Below are positions 48,729 to 56,950 of a stretch of DNA of 64,000 nt, piece by piece (position 1 is the stretch's first letter; each line of letters starts with the position of its first letter). The position numbers and the translations under genes are program-made. The notes beneath the pieces are model-generated. The model did not search any database. It saw nothing but the letters and a program-made list of their open reading frames with translations, and was not told where the DNA came from. The DNA is from an uncultured Lachnospiraceae bacterium (GTDB lineage Bacteria; Bacillota; Clostridia; Lachnospirales; Lachnospiraceae). The DNA is taken from NCBI GenBank assembly GCA_910577675.1, contig CAJTOR010000004.1, forward strand, positions 1 through 64,000, given 5' to 3'.

Positions 48729-49643
48729 TCTTTCCCCCGCACCAGAAACAGTTTCCGCCTCCATAATCCTGATATGGTATGCCTTATTCGCCGCCGCACA
48801 AAACGGCCAGACAATATCATAATAATTATTAAACAGGATACTGCCGCAGGAGGCAAGCCGCCGTATATCTTCGGCGGCTTGCCAGGCACCTGAAACATAG
48901 GAATCCGGCACGGCATACCATATGCCATCCTCCAATACTGCCCTGCATATTTCATAGCCGAGAAAAGCTTTTTTCCTGGTAGCAGAAAGAATATACTGAT
49001 TCAGGCGCACCGCCATAAGGGCGCTCTCCCTCTCAATCCGCCGAAACAGCCTCTCCCTCTCCTGCTGCCTGAAACCATCCCCCGCCACATCAAGCAGCCA
49101 TGCTGGAGCATTTCCAAGCTGGCTGTGCACCCCCAGCGCAGCAGTATAATCAAATTGTTTTTGTAAAAGTGCCGGTTTATATTCCCTGGTTTTGTCATAG
49201 ATCCGCGCCAAAACCTCCTCCGCCCCATAAAACGCGCCATATGGATTTTCTGTATCCTTGCTCTGCAAAAGCGCGTCCGCAAACGCGGTTAAGTCCTCCG
49301 CGCAGATCCCGGTAAAATTTACGGGAAGCATATTTAAACGCGACGGCATTTCCCCGTCTTCTTTCTGGAAGGATATCCCATATTTTTCCAATCCTTCCCT
49401 CATCGCCCGCTCATCCATATCAAGGAGTGTCACCTGTGAAAAATGATCCAAAAGCCGACCCAAATCCAGGTCATTGCACTGCCCCGCTCCAAAAATTGCA
49501 AGCGAAGCCATGGGAGCACTGTTTTCTATCAGATAATCTGTTACCTGACGGCGGTAGCTGCTCCACTCCTCCCAGGCATTCGGCAAAACTTTACTTGCAA
49601 GAAAAGCATCATAAAGTTTTGCCCCACGTCCCTCAAATCCCAA
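48711..49643 (-). CDS. Rossmann-fold protein, possible SAM-dependent methyltransferase
   Basis: A 310-residue protein of no recognised family. Residues ~45-85 look like the start of a class I SAM methyltransferase fold: SLAIFGAGQCNDLDLGRLLD with a GxGxCND glycine loop, then VTLLDMDERAM with an acidic residue at the end of strand 2. The remainder is helical, with no catalytic motif recognised. Its start overlaps the end of tatD by 11 bp, so it is translated from the same message as the last gene of rluF-ligA-metA-tatD. Its stop overlaps the convergent flippase gene by 18 bp. Function unknown. Confidence 0.65.
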   Translation of the reverse strand: MGFEGRGAKLYDAFLASKVLPNAWEEWSSYRRQVTDYLIENSAPMASLAIFGAGQCNDLDLGRLLDHFSQVTLLDMDERAMREGLEKYGISFQKEDGEMPSRLNMLPVNFTGICAEDLTAFADALLQSKDTENPYGAFYGAEEVLARIYDKTREYKPALLQKQFDYTAALGVHSQLGNAPAWLLDVAGDGFRQQERERLFRRIERESALMAVRLNQYILSATRKKAFLGYEICRAVLEDGIWYAVPDSYVSGAWQAAEDIRRLASCGSILFNNYYDIVWPFCAAANKAYHIRIMEAETVSGAGERLFCPG

Positions 49644-50409
49644 AAATCCGCTCCGTATTTTTCCTTGCCGCCAATATTAACTCCTCCTCCTCCACTTTCA
49701 TATATTTTGCAAGTTCCCGCGCTACATGGACTATATTTCCCGGTACATTCGTGCGCCCAAGCCCTGCCACATTGCGCGGCACCAGGTACGGCGCATCCGT
49801 TTCAAGCAATATCCGATCGAGCGGGATGGCGCGCACCGCTTCGCGCAAAGCCCCGGCACGCCTCTCATCGCAGATCCATCCCGTAATCCCGATTGAAAAT
49901 CCCATGGAAAGATAAACCTCCACCGCCGCCCGGTTCCCAGTAAAACAATGTACCACCGAGCGCCCACAGATCTCCCCGTGTTTTTTAAACCGCGCCACAA
50001 AATCCTCCTGCGCCGAGCGCTCATGCAAAAACAGCGGCTTGTTGAGCTTTTTTGCAAGAACAATATGTTTTTCAAGACACCGTATCTGGTTTTCTTTTGT
50101 GGAAAACATACGGTCGTAATCAAGACCGCACTCACCGATGGCAACAATTTTTTCATTCCCCGCCGCAAGCTCTTCCATCCGCAGGAAATCCTCCTGCTTT
50201 GCCGAATCCGCATTGTGCGGATGTATCCCCACCGTCCCGTAAGCATGATGTGTCCGGGTAAAAGTATCGATCTTCTCGTTTTCCCTCCGGTCAGTACCTG
50301 TTAAAATACAGACTACATTGGATTTTTCCGCATCCTCTATTATCTTTTCGGGATCAGGAAACTGCTTGCAAAACAGATTCAACCCGATATCATAATACTT
50401 GATTTCCAT
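49633..50409 (-). CDS. tatD: TatD family metal-dependent hydrolase
   Basis: A 258-residue TIM-barrel hydrolase of the amidohydrolase superfamily, related to TatD 3'-5' DNA exonuclease. The start MEIKYYDIGLNLFCKQF matches TatD itself, which lacks the usual DTHxH motif. Further metal or active-site blocks are VGIHPHNADSAK, AIGECGLDYDRMF, FLHERSAQEDFV, HCFTGN and LLETDAPYLVPRN. The set is complete. Members act in DNA repair or RNA processing; the exact substrate is uncertain. Fourth gene of the rluF-ligA operon, overlapping its downstream neighbour by 11 bp. Confidence 0.93.
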   Translation of the reverse strand: MEIKYYDIGLNLFCKQFPDPEKIIEDAEKSNVVCILTGTDRRENEKIDTFTRTHHAYGTVGIHPHNADSAKQEDFLRMEELAAGNEKIVAIGECGLDYDRMFSTKENQIRCLEKHIVLAKKLNKPLFLHERSAQEDFVARFKKHGEICGRSVVHCFTGNRAAVEVYLSMGFSIGITGWICDERRAGALREAVRAIPLDRILLETDAPYLVPRNVAGLGRTNVPGNIVHVARELAKYMKVEEEELILAARKNTERIFGI

Positions 50410-50447
50410 TATTTTACTCCTTTTTCACCCATATACAAAAAACAAAT

Positions 50448-51356
50448 CTACTTCCACTCATAAGGTGTATTCTGATAGACGAGATAATTAATCCAGTTTG
50501 TATAGAGCGCATTTGCATGTGCGCGCCACATCAAAAGCGGGCGGCTTTTTGGGTCATCGCCCTCATAATAATTCTGCGGCACCGCAATCTCCATCCCCTT
50601 TCCCGTATCCCTCCTATATTCCTTGTCAAGCGTCATGCGGTCATACTCCGGGTGTCCCATCACGTAAACCTGCCTGCCATCATGCGTCATGCACAAAAAC
50701 ACGCCTGCCTCCTCGGATTCGGCAAGGATAAGCAGCTTTTCGCACGCCGCGATATCCTCCTTGGCCACCTCGGTATAGCGCGAGTGCGGCGCATAAAAGA
50801 TATCGTCAAAGCCCCGCACCAACGGCTCCCGGCGCATTAACACATGATGCTTATAAATGCCTGAAAGCTTCCTGTCAAGCTTTTTGTTCTTCATCCCATA
50901 GTGATAGTAAAGCCCCGCCTGCGCCCCCCAGCAGACATGGAGCGTGGAAGTTACATTTTCCAAGCTCCACGCCATAATCTGCTTTAGTTCATCCCAGTAT
51001 GTGACCTCCTCAAATTCCATCATCTCCACCGGAGCCCCGGTAATAACCAGCCCGTCGAATTTGCAATTCTTTACATCCGCAAAAGTCTGGTAAAACTTAT
51101 CGAGATGGCTTGTTGCCGTATTGTGCCCCACATAGCTTGAAGTAGTGAGAAATGTTACATCCAGTTGCAGCGGCGTGTTGGACATGCTGCGCAGAAGCTG
51201 CACCTCCGTATCCTCTTTTAACGGCATCAGATTTAAAATCGCAATTTGCAGCGGACGGATATCCTGATGCATCGCCCGCGTTTCATCCATCATAAATATA
51301 TTTTCTTCTTCCAGTATTTTTTTTGCAGGAAGATCGCTTTGCACCTTTATTGGCAT
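50448..51356 (-). CDS. metA: Homoserine O-acetyltransferase (MetA fold)
   Basis: A 302-residue class I glutamine-amidotransferase-like acyltransferase, the first committed step of methionine synthesis from homoserine. Nucleophile C142 is in HVCWGAQAGLYYHYG; H235 and E237 in GHPEYD complete the triad. Position 111 is Glu (GAPVE), and in MetA proteins Glu111 correlates with acetyl-CoA use, while Gly111 is found in succinyl-transferases. So acetyl-CoA is the predicted donor. No SAM or S-box riboswitch lies in the 22-bp gap to ligA, so it appears to be driven from the ligA/rluF promoter. Confidence 0.94.
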   Translation of the reverse strand: MPIKVQSDLPAKKILEEENIFMMDETRAMHQDIRPLQIAILNLMPLKEDTEVQLLRSMSNTPLQLDVTFLTTSSYVGHNTATSHLDKFYQTFADVKNCKFDGLVITGAPVEMMEFEEVTYWDELKQIMAWSLENVTSTLHVCWGAQAGLYYHYGMKNKKLDRKLSGIYKHHVLMRREPLVRGFDDIFYAPHSRYTEVAKEDIAACEKLLILAESEEAGVFLCMTHDGRQVYVMGHPEYDRMTLDKEYRRDTGKGMEIAVPQNYYEGDDPKSRPLLMWRAHANALYTNWINYLVYQNTPYEWK

Positions 51357-51378
51357 GGTTACCCTCCTTTCCCCTCAA

Positions 51379-53352
51379 TCAGCCCTGACTGCTTTCGTCA
51401 AGCATTTTAAGGAATTCCTCCTCCGTAAGAATAGGTACGCCAAGTTCCTTCGCCTTCTTGTTCTTTGAGGAATTAGACAAGCTGTCATTGTTAATCAGGT
51501 AACTTGTCTTTGCTGTTACCGAACCCGTTACCTTACCGCCCTCGCGCTCTATCACTTCCTTCAGCTCGTTTCTGTTAGAGAAATGTAAAACCGAACCCGT
51601 GATAACAAAGACCTTGCCCGCAAATTTCTCACCCACGCCCTCCTCCGCGGTAAAATGTACCTCCTTTAAGAGATCATCCACTATCCGCCCGTTTTCCGGC
51701 TTCTCAAAAAATGCCGCCATGGAATCCGCAATCACTTCCCCGATGCCCTCAATCTCCACCAGTTCCTCCCTGGTCGCGCGCCGGACTGCCTCGATGTCAT
51801 TATCAAATTGTTTACAGATCAGCTTTGCGTTCGCAAGCCCGATATTTAAAATCCCAAGACTGTACACAAATTTTGCCACACTGACCTCGCGCGCCTTCTC
51901 AACGGAGGCGGTCAGTTTCTTAAATGATTTCTCCCCAAAGCCCTCCATCTGTGTAATCTTTTCGCGGAAACGGTCAAGATGGAAAAGATCCGCAGGCTCC
52001 GTCAGAATACGTTCGTCAATAAATTTTTCAAGGGTTGCCTCCGAGAGCCCCTCGATATTCATTGCATCCCGGCTTACAAAATGAGTGAACTGCTTAATCT
52101 TTTTTGCTGGGCATTCCTCGTTAATACAGTAGAGTGTTTTTGTTTCATTCTCCTCCCGTATATGGGTTTTCTGCCCGCAGACCGGACAGGTTTCTGGAAT
52201 CACTATATTGCCGCTGCGAGTTAAATTCTCTGCAATCTGCGGGATAATCATATTTGCCTTATAGACCGTGACCGTATCCCCTACTCCAAGCGCCAGCCCC
52301 TCCATAATGCTGATATTGTGCAGGCTCGCTCGGGAAACACTTGTCCCCTCGAGCTCCACCGGCTCAAAAATCGCCACCGGATTAATTAAACCCGTCCTCG
52401 ATGGGCTCCACTCTATCTCAAGCAGCTTTGTTTCGCGCAGCTCATCCCGCCATTTAAACGCGATTGAATGGCGCGGGAATTTAGAGGTTCTCCCGAGGGA
52501 GATTCCATAGGCAATATCATTGTAGGTAAGTACAAGACCATCCGAAGGAAAATCATTCGACTCCACTTTGCCGGCAAATGTAACAACTGCATCCTTTACC
52601 GTTTCCGATGTGACAAGGCATTCCTCCACCGTTTCAAAGCCCTGCCCCCTCAGCCACTCCATCTGCTCCATCCTTGTCAAAAAATCAACCCCCGCCTCCC
52701 CTTCCTGCGCACTTACCAGAGTGAAGGCAAAGAAATGGACATTGCGCTTTGCCGTAATTTCATTGTTTAGCTGGCGCACCGAACCGGAACAGAGATTGCG
52801 CGGATTTTTGTATCGCGCTTCCACATCCTCAATCCCCGCATTGATCTTCTCAAAATCCGAGTATTTGATTACCGCCTCCCCGCGCAGGATCAGATCGCCC
52901 GCAAACGGGATGGAAAGCGGGATATTCTTAAACACCCTCGCATTGTTTGTAATAATCTCCCCGACCTCGCCGTTGCCCCTTGTCGCCGCCTGGAAAAGTT
53001 TTCCATCCCGATAAGTCAAAACGATGGTCAGACCGTCAAGCTTCCACGAAAGCACGCCCTCCTTATCCTTCAGCCATTCTGAAAGCGCTTCCGGCTCCTT
53101 TGTTTTATCGAGCGAAAGCATCGGACTGTCATGCCGCACCTTCGGCAATTCGGAGAGCACCTCGTAACCTGCGCGCGCGGTTGGGCTGTTTGCCATAACA
53201 ATACCTGTTTCCTCCTCAAGTATCTTTAGTTCATCGTAGAGCCTGTCATATTCCAGATTGCTCATTATCTCGCGGTCTTCCTGCTCGTAGGCATATGCCG
53301 CGCGGTTTAACAGTTCAGTCAGTTCGCTGATTCGTTTCTTTTTTTCTTCCAT
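51379..53352 (-). CDS. ligA: NAD-dependent DNA ligase
   Basis: A 657-residue ligase. The Ia/adenylation domain has the adenylated Lys104 in SWKLDG (KxDG). An OB fold follows. The Zn finger CPVCGQKTHI ... YCINEECPAKK is present, with helix-hairpin-helix motifs around LEKFIDERILT and ELVEIEGIGEVIADS, and a C-terminal BRCT domain starts near FAGKVFVITGSV. All parts of a bacterial LigA are there. It seals nicks in replication and repair. The start at 53352 lies inside the end of the rluF-like gene (34-bp overlap), an unusually long coupling overlap. Confidence 0.96.
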   Translation of the reverse strand: MEEKKKRISELTELLNRAAYAYEQEDREIMSNLEYDRLYDELKILEEETGIVMANSPTARAGYEVLSELPKVRHDSPMLSLDKTKEPEALSEWLKDKEGVLSWKLDGLTIVLTYRDGKLFQAATRGNGEVGEIITNNARVFKNIPLSIPFAGDLILRGEAVIKYSDFEKINAGIEDVEARYKNPRNLCSGSVRQLNNEITAKRNVHFFAFTLVSAQEGEAGVDFLTRMEQMEWLRGQGFETVEECLVTSETVKDAVVTFAGKVESNDFPSDGLVLTYNDIAYGISLGRTSKFPRHSIAFKWRDELRETKLLEIEWSPSRTGLINPVAIFEPVELEGTSVSRASLHNISIMEGLALGVGDTVTVYKANMIIPQIAENLTRSGNIVIPETCPVCGQKTHIREENETKTLYCINEECPAKKIKQFTHFVSRDAMNIEGLSEATLEKFIDERILTEPADLFHLDRFREKITQMEGFGEKSFKKLTASVEKAREVSVAKFVYSLGILNIGLANAKLICKQFDNDIEAVRRATREELVEIEGIGEVIADSMAAFFEKPENGRIVDDLLKEVHFTAEEGVGEKFAGKVFVITGSVLHFSNRNELKEVIEREGGKVTGSVTAKTSYLINNDSLSNSSKNKKAKELGVPILTEEEFLKMLDESSQG

Positions 53353-54383
53353 ACTGCACCATCCTTATTATTTGTGCCGGATTTTTCCCTATTCCCCGGT
53401 CTGAAATCCCTTTTATAGTATCTTTCTTTTAAATTTTCCCTCCCCGTTTTACTTCCTGCGTTCTGGTATCCGTTCCTGCCACCTTCCCGCCTGCTGCCAA
53501 ACCGGGTTTCCTCATCTTTTTTCCTATCCCATCCCCCGCTCTTTTCCCTGTACTTTCCCTCCCTTTTCTTTACAATTGCAATCCCCTCCGATGGCATATT
53601 CCTCTCCCCCATGCCCTCTTCTGCCGCGGACGCGTTTGTCGATTCCCCAATCAGCCGGTTTAACTCCGAAAGTTCATTCTCTGTCAGATTGCGGTAAGTT
53701 CCCGGCTTTAGCCTGCCCAAACTTATATTCATTACACGCACCCGGTTCAACAGGCATACACGGTAGCCAAAATACTCGCACATCCTGCGGATCTGACGGT
53801 TTAACCCCTGTGTCAGGATTATCTTAAAAGTCTTATTATCAAGCTGTTCTATGCGGCAGGGTTTTGTCACCGTGTCAAGAATTGGCACACCGCCCGCCAT
53901 CCCCCTTAAAAATTCCTCGGTAATCGGCTTGTTTACACTTACGATATATTCCTTCTCATGTTCGTTCCCAGCCCGCAGTATTTTGTTGACAATCTCCCCG
54001 TTGTTGGTAAGCAAGATCAGCCCTTCCGAATCCTTGTCAAGACGGCCTATCGGGAAAATGCGGGTACCGTAATTTATAAAGTCTACAATATTGTCAGGCT
54101 CCCTGCGATCCGAAGTGCACACCACACCCTGCGGCTTGTTGAACACAATCAGAACCATCCGCTCTTCCTTCACCGCTTCCTTTCCCTCGACTGTAACTTT
54201 CTGACCGGGCAGTACCCTGCTGCCCATCCTTGCCGGTTCACCATCAATCAGTACCCTGCCCGCAGCAACCAGTGCATCCGCCTCCCTGCGCGAACACATT
54301 CCCGTATCACTCAAAAATTTATTGATACGGACTTCTTCGGTTCCGTCTGCATGGTTAAAATAATTTTTAGTAAGTTTTGTCAT
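53319..54383 (-). CDS. RluF-like 23S rRNA pseudouridine synthase with basic tail
   Basis: A 354-residue enzyme. An N-terminal S4 RNA-binding domain (about 18-70, RINKFLSDTGMCSRREADAL) is followed by the RsuA/RluB/E/F-type catalytic domain, with catalytic Asp in IGRLDKDSEGLILLTNNG and RQIRRMCEYFGY. The family modifies a uridine in 23S rRNA (RluF: position 2604). The last ~110 residues are very rich in Arg/Lys/Gly (KKREGKYREKSGGWDRKKD and on), like tails that bind RNA; RluF proper has a shorter tail. Overlaps ligA by 34 bp. First gene of the five-gene operon, behind a structured leader. Confidence 0.88.
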   Translation of the reverse strand: MTKLTKNYFNHADGTEEVRINKFLSDTGMCSRREADALVAAGRVLIDGEPARMGSRVLPGQKVTVEGKEAVKEERMVLIVFNKPQGVVCTSDRREPDNIVDFINYGTRIFPIGRLDKDSEGLILLTNNGEIVNKILRAGNEHEKEYIVSVNKPITEEFLRGMAGGVPILDTVTKPCRIEQLDNKTFKIILTQGLNRQIRRMCEYFGYRVCLLNRVRVMNISLGRLKPGTYRNLTENELSELNRLIGESTNASAAEEGMGERNMPSEGIAIVKKREGKYREKSGGWDRKKDEETRFGSRREGGRNGYQNAGSKTGRENLKERYYKRDFRPGNREKSGTNNKDGAVWKKKRNESAN

Positions 54384-54410
54384 TTTTCTCCATCCTTTTC
54401 GTAAAATAAT

Positions 54411-54577
54411 TTAATCCGCACTCACACCTCCGGTCATGCTGCGACCTCTTTCGGAGCAGCCATTGCCTCCTACTGGCAGATTTGAAAATGAACTGTTTTG
54501 AGTTTTATTTTCAAATCTGGCAACAAAACGAGTTCACATCAAAAAAACCTTAGGCAAACCTTTCGGCTCGTTTTGTT
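54411..54577 (-). promoter_or_regulatory. Structured leader with two overlapping mini-ORFs before the rluF-ligA operon
   Basis: In the mRNA direction the first stem is AACAAAACGAG (54577-54567) with CTCGTTTTGTT (54532-54522), 11 bp. The second is CAGATTTGAAAAT (54519-54507) with ATTTTCAAATCTG (54489-54477), 13 bp. Then AGGAGG precedes two very short frames: MAAPKEVAA (54463-54434) and MTGGVSAD (54437-54411), joined by ATGA. This layout can suit translation-coupled attenuation. No known family recognised. Confidence 0.5.
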
Positions 54578-54589
54578 TTCACACCTTAC

Positions 54590-54618
54590 AGGATATCACT
54601 TTCAGCCAATATTTTCAA
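54590..54618 (-). promoter_or_regulatory. Promoter of the rluF-ligA operon
   Basis: On the minus strand TTGAAA (54618-54613), 17 bp, TATCCT (54595-54590). It precedes a ~200-nt leader. Confidence 0.6.
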
Positions 54619-54644
54619 TTAGAAAAAAAAATCCGGATTCCCCC

Positions 54645-54673
54645 TTGAAGCTTGAAACATATTGTGATATGCT
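54645..54673 (+). promoter_or_regulatory. Promoter of the 54730 membrane protein gene
   Basis: TTGAAG (54645-54650), 17 bp, TATGCT (54668-54673). It is divergent from the rluF-ligA promoter. Confidence 0.55.
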
Positions 54674-54729
54674 TAGAACGACAAAATCAGATTTATTGTT
54701 AAGCACATTATGCATAGAGAGGACTACAA

Positions 54730-55521
54730 ATGGCACATTTTGATGAAGATGATAACCGCATAGCGAAAATACTGTTCTTTTTTTCCGCTATACTTACAAT
54801 AAGTTTCACAATTTTGGATATTTTTGGAAAATTTTCGCATATATCCAACAGTCTAAAATTATCCGGCACAATACTCTGTTTCCTGTACACAGTCCTGCTT
54901 CTTTTCCTCTATCATGCAGACCTTGACCGGGTAAGCCTGTTGCTGTCCATGCTCTTTGCGGCGGCAGCGGATGTTTTTCTGCTGTTTACCGGGCAATATC
55001 TGGTCGGGATGATACTTTTCTGTTTTGTGCAGGAATTCCACAGCATCAGGCTCCTTAATGTACATCGCTCCATCGTGCGCATGAACGGCCGTATTTCCTC
55101 CTCCTACCGGAGCTACAAAGTATGGAAAGCCCTGTTATTCCAGAATCTGTTCCAACTGCTTTTAGCTGCCATACTGCCCGCCGCGGCGATAATCTGGGAG
55201 ATCGACAATGTATGGCTTGGCACCGCCGCTATTTTTTATATCACCGGTTTTTTAATCAATCTCTTCCGCGTGTTTGCAATCAGCGGGGATGTCCGCCTTC
55301 TGGATGATATGAAACCCCTGCGCCACTATGCATTTGGTATGCTTTCGTACTTCCTCTGCGATCTTTTGCTGGCTTTAGTCCGCCTTCCGGAATACATTCC
55401 GTTCCTTCATGCGCTCTCGGACTATACAAAGTATGCCATGCCTTTTATCTGGCCATTTTACCTATTCGGCCTGGTACTTATTGCAATCAGCGGTGCAAGG
55501 CACCAAAACTTTTATTCCTAA
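54730..55521 (+). CDS. Polytopic membrane protein, distantly YhhN-like
   Basis: A 263-residue protein with about eight TM helices, Leu/Phe-rich, and short Asp-rich N-terminus (MAHFDEDDN). The segment AAAADVFLLFTGQYLVGMILFCFVQEFHSIRLL, read as AADVFLLF followed by a GM.LFCFVQEFHS stretch, resembles the core of YhhN/lysoplasmalogenase proteins (an acidic residue in one helix and a His in the next). I could not confirm family membership. The start at 54730 has GAGAGGA upstream. Single gene between its own promoter and a convergent terminator. Function unknown. Confidence 0.7.
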   Translation: MAHFDEDDNRIAKILFFFSAILTISFTILDIFGKFSHISNSLKLSGTILCFLYTVLLLFLYHADLDRVSLLLSMLFAAAADVFLLFTGQYLVGMILFCFVQEFHSIRLLNVHRSIVRMNGRISSSYRSYKVWKALLFQNLFQLLLAAILPAAAIIWEIDNVWLGTAAIFYITGFLINLFRVFAISGDVRLLDDMKPLRHYAFGMLSYFLCDLLLALVRLPEYIPFLHALSDYTKYAMPFIWPFYLFGLVLIAISGARHQNFYS

Positions 55522-55554
55522 GTCGGGGATGCTGCCCTGTAAGCCATCAAAATA

Positions 55555-55615
55555 AAGAAAAAATGCTGTTGCAAATGGTATTTCAAACTTCCCAATATTG
55601 CAACAGCTTCTTTTT
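55555..55615. terminator. Convergent bidirectional terminator
   Basis: GCTGTTGCAA (55565-55574) and TTGCAACAGC (55598-55607) form a perfect 10-bp stem. An A-run lies before it and a T-run after, serving both the membrane protein gene (+) and the DUF3788 gene (-). Confidence 0.85.
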
Positions 55616-55624
55616 TCATAAAAA

Positions 55625-56038
55625 CTATTTTCTATTAGGTTTCCTCTTAATTCCCAAAAGTCTGATAAAGTCATTAAACAAAGAAGTATCCGTCGGCTCA
55701 AACATCATCCATTTCCCGTCATGATAGTTTTTAGTTTCATCATAAATTCTCTGTACTTCCTCCCCGTAATTTTCCCTGTCTTTCTCAAATTTTAAGCGCT
55801 CGTCTTTTCCCAAGATAACCATAAATCCCACACAATTTTCTCTTGCATATAATGCACATAGCGTTTTGCCACCCCGGCGGTATTTATATTCATATTTCCA
55901 CGCTTTACCACCTTTATCCCACAAACATTCCATATCATAATTTTTATCTATTAAAGCGCACAGCTCACTCCACACCCCATATAAAGATTTTCCAATTAAA
56001 GCTGTTATTTGTTCTGCGTCAGGTCTTATATCAAGCAT
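55625..56038 (-). CDS. DUF3788 family protein
   Basis: A 137-residue soluble protein. The central block LWDKGGKAWKYEYKYRRGGK followed by TLCALYAREN is the DUF3788 signature, a small alpha/beta fold (related to DUF3788/YdhG-type proteins) of unknown function. GERK-like and FEPTDTSLFNDFIRLLGIKR motifs finish the protein. Start 56038, with GGGAGG five bases upstream; the in-frame extension to 56080 has no site. A single gene in a mosaic area of small unlinked genes. Confidence 0.85.
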   Translation of the reverse strand: MLDIRPDAEQITALIGKSLYGVWSELCALIDKNYDMECLWDKGGKAWKYEYKYRRGGKTLCALYARENCVGFMVILGKDERLKFEKDRENYGEEVQRIYDETKNYHDGKWMMFEPTDTSLFNDFIRLLGIKRKPNRK

Positions 56039-56164
56039 GATAGCCTCCCCAATAATTCCGGTTATAGTTTGATGATTCATTCATTACCTTAATGTAAAAA
56101 ATATGCTCCCCACGCTGATTTAGAAAATATCATCCGCATTCATCCAGAGGAACAAAATTTTATT

Positions 56165-56434
56165 CTATTTCATTTTATAATACTTGTACCATTTTCTATA
56201 CAGCTCTGCATCCGTATACCCCCTGTAACCGAGCCCAGATATCCAATTTCTTTTATAAGAAGAAAAAGATTCTAAACACTTATAGTCAAAAATAATCCAG
56301 GGGCAAAACAACTTTTTATACGCCATTCCCGATGGAACTATCAAATAATTTCTCCGCATATATCTATTGGCATGTTTTTTCATTCCTCTGTTGTAACCTT
56401 TATAACATGGAATTTTCTTGTAACTTCTACTCAT
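56165..56434 (-). CDS. Small basic conserved hypothetical protein
   Basis: An 89-residue, very basic, Tyr-rich protein starting MSRSYKKIPCYKG and ending RKWYKYYKMK. Proteins with this MSRSYKKTP-type start and RRWYKYYKMK-type end recur in gut Firmicutes genomes and are annotated hypothetical. Its charge suggests nucleic acid or ribosome contact, which is only a guess. Start 56434 is well supported by AGGAGG nine bases upstream. Neighbours give no functional hint. Confidence 0.75.
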   Translation of the reverse strand: MSRSYKKIPCYKGYNRGMKKHANRYMRRNYLIVPSGMAYKKLFCPWIIFDYKCLESFSSYKRNWISGLGYRGYTDAELYRKWYKYYKMK

Positions 56435-56950
56435 TACATTTTCCTCCTCAAGGGAAATTTTATATTTTTATGCTGCTATCGATTATGTCAGATGGAGCTT
56501 GACCTGACACAATTGATAGGTTTAAAATCAGATTTATACATCCCGCTGTTAATCCAATTATAATATAATCCACCTTCAAAGAAAAGTCTTTTTTAATTTA
56601 TTACCACTCTACAAATATCCTGTAACCAAATTAATAATTTTAAACCACAAGAAAAGTTTTTCACACAGTAAACAAACAAAGTTCCCTCCCACAATACCTG
56701 TGCAAATACCATCCCATCTCTTTCTTAACCCATATCACAACTTGCCCCAACTGGACTATGATGCGATTCTTCTCCCGTCTGTGCAATTTTCACAAGATTC
56801 CTTTCGATTTTTCTCCATCCTTCTGTCAATCCCCCCTTGCCCTTCCTGTTCTTTTGTGCTACACTAAAAGCACAGGAAATCTTCCTGTTTCTGGAAATAT
56901 CAGAAAATTGAGTCTGGCAGGTACCCAAAATTTTAATTCAAGGAGGCTGA
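56435..56950. other. 516-bp intergenic region
   Basis: An AT-rich spacer between divergent genes. Apart from the promoter at 56837-56865, I see no gene, strong hairpin or repeat. A TATAAT-like box lies on the minus strand near 56550-56560 but without a good -35. Confidence 0.6.
56837..56865 (+). promoter_or_regulatory. Promoter of the DUF5688 gene
   Basis: TTGCCC (56837-56842), 17 bp, TACACT (56860-56865). About 75 bp of leader before AAGGAGG and the ATG at 56951. Confidence 0.5.

Noticed and set aside
51357-51378. SAM riboswitch before metA
   Set aside because: Only 22 bp separate ligA and metA, too short for an aptamer.
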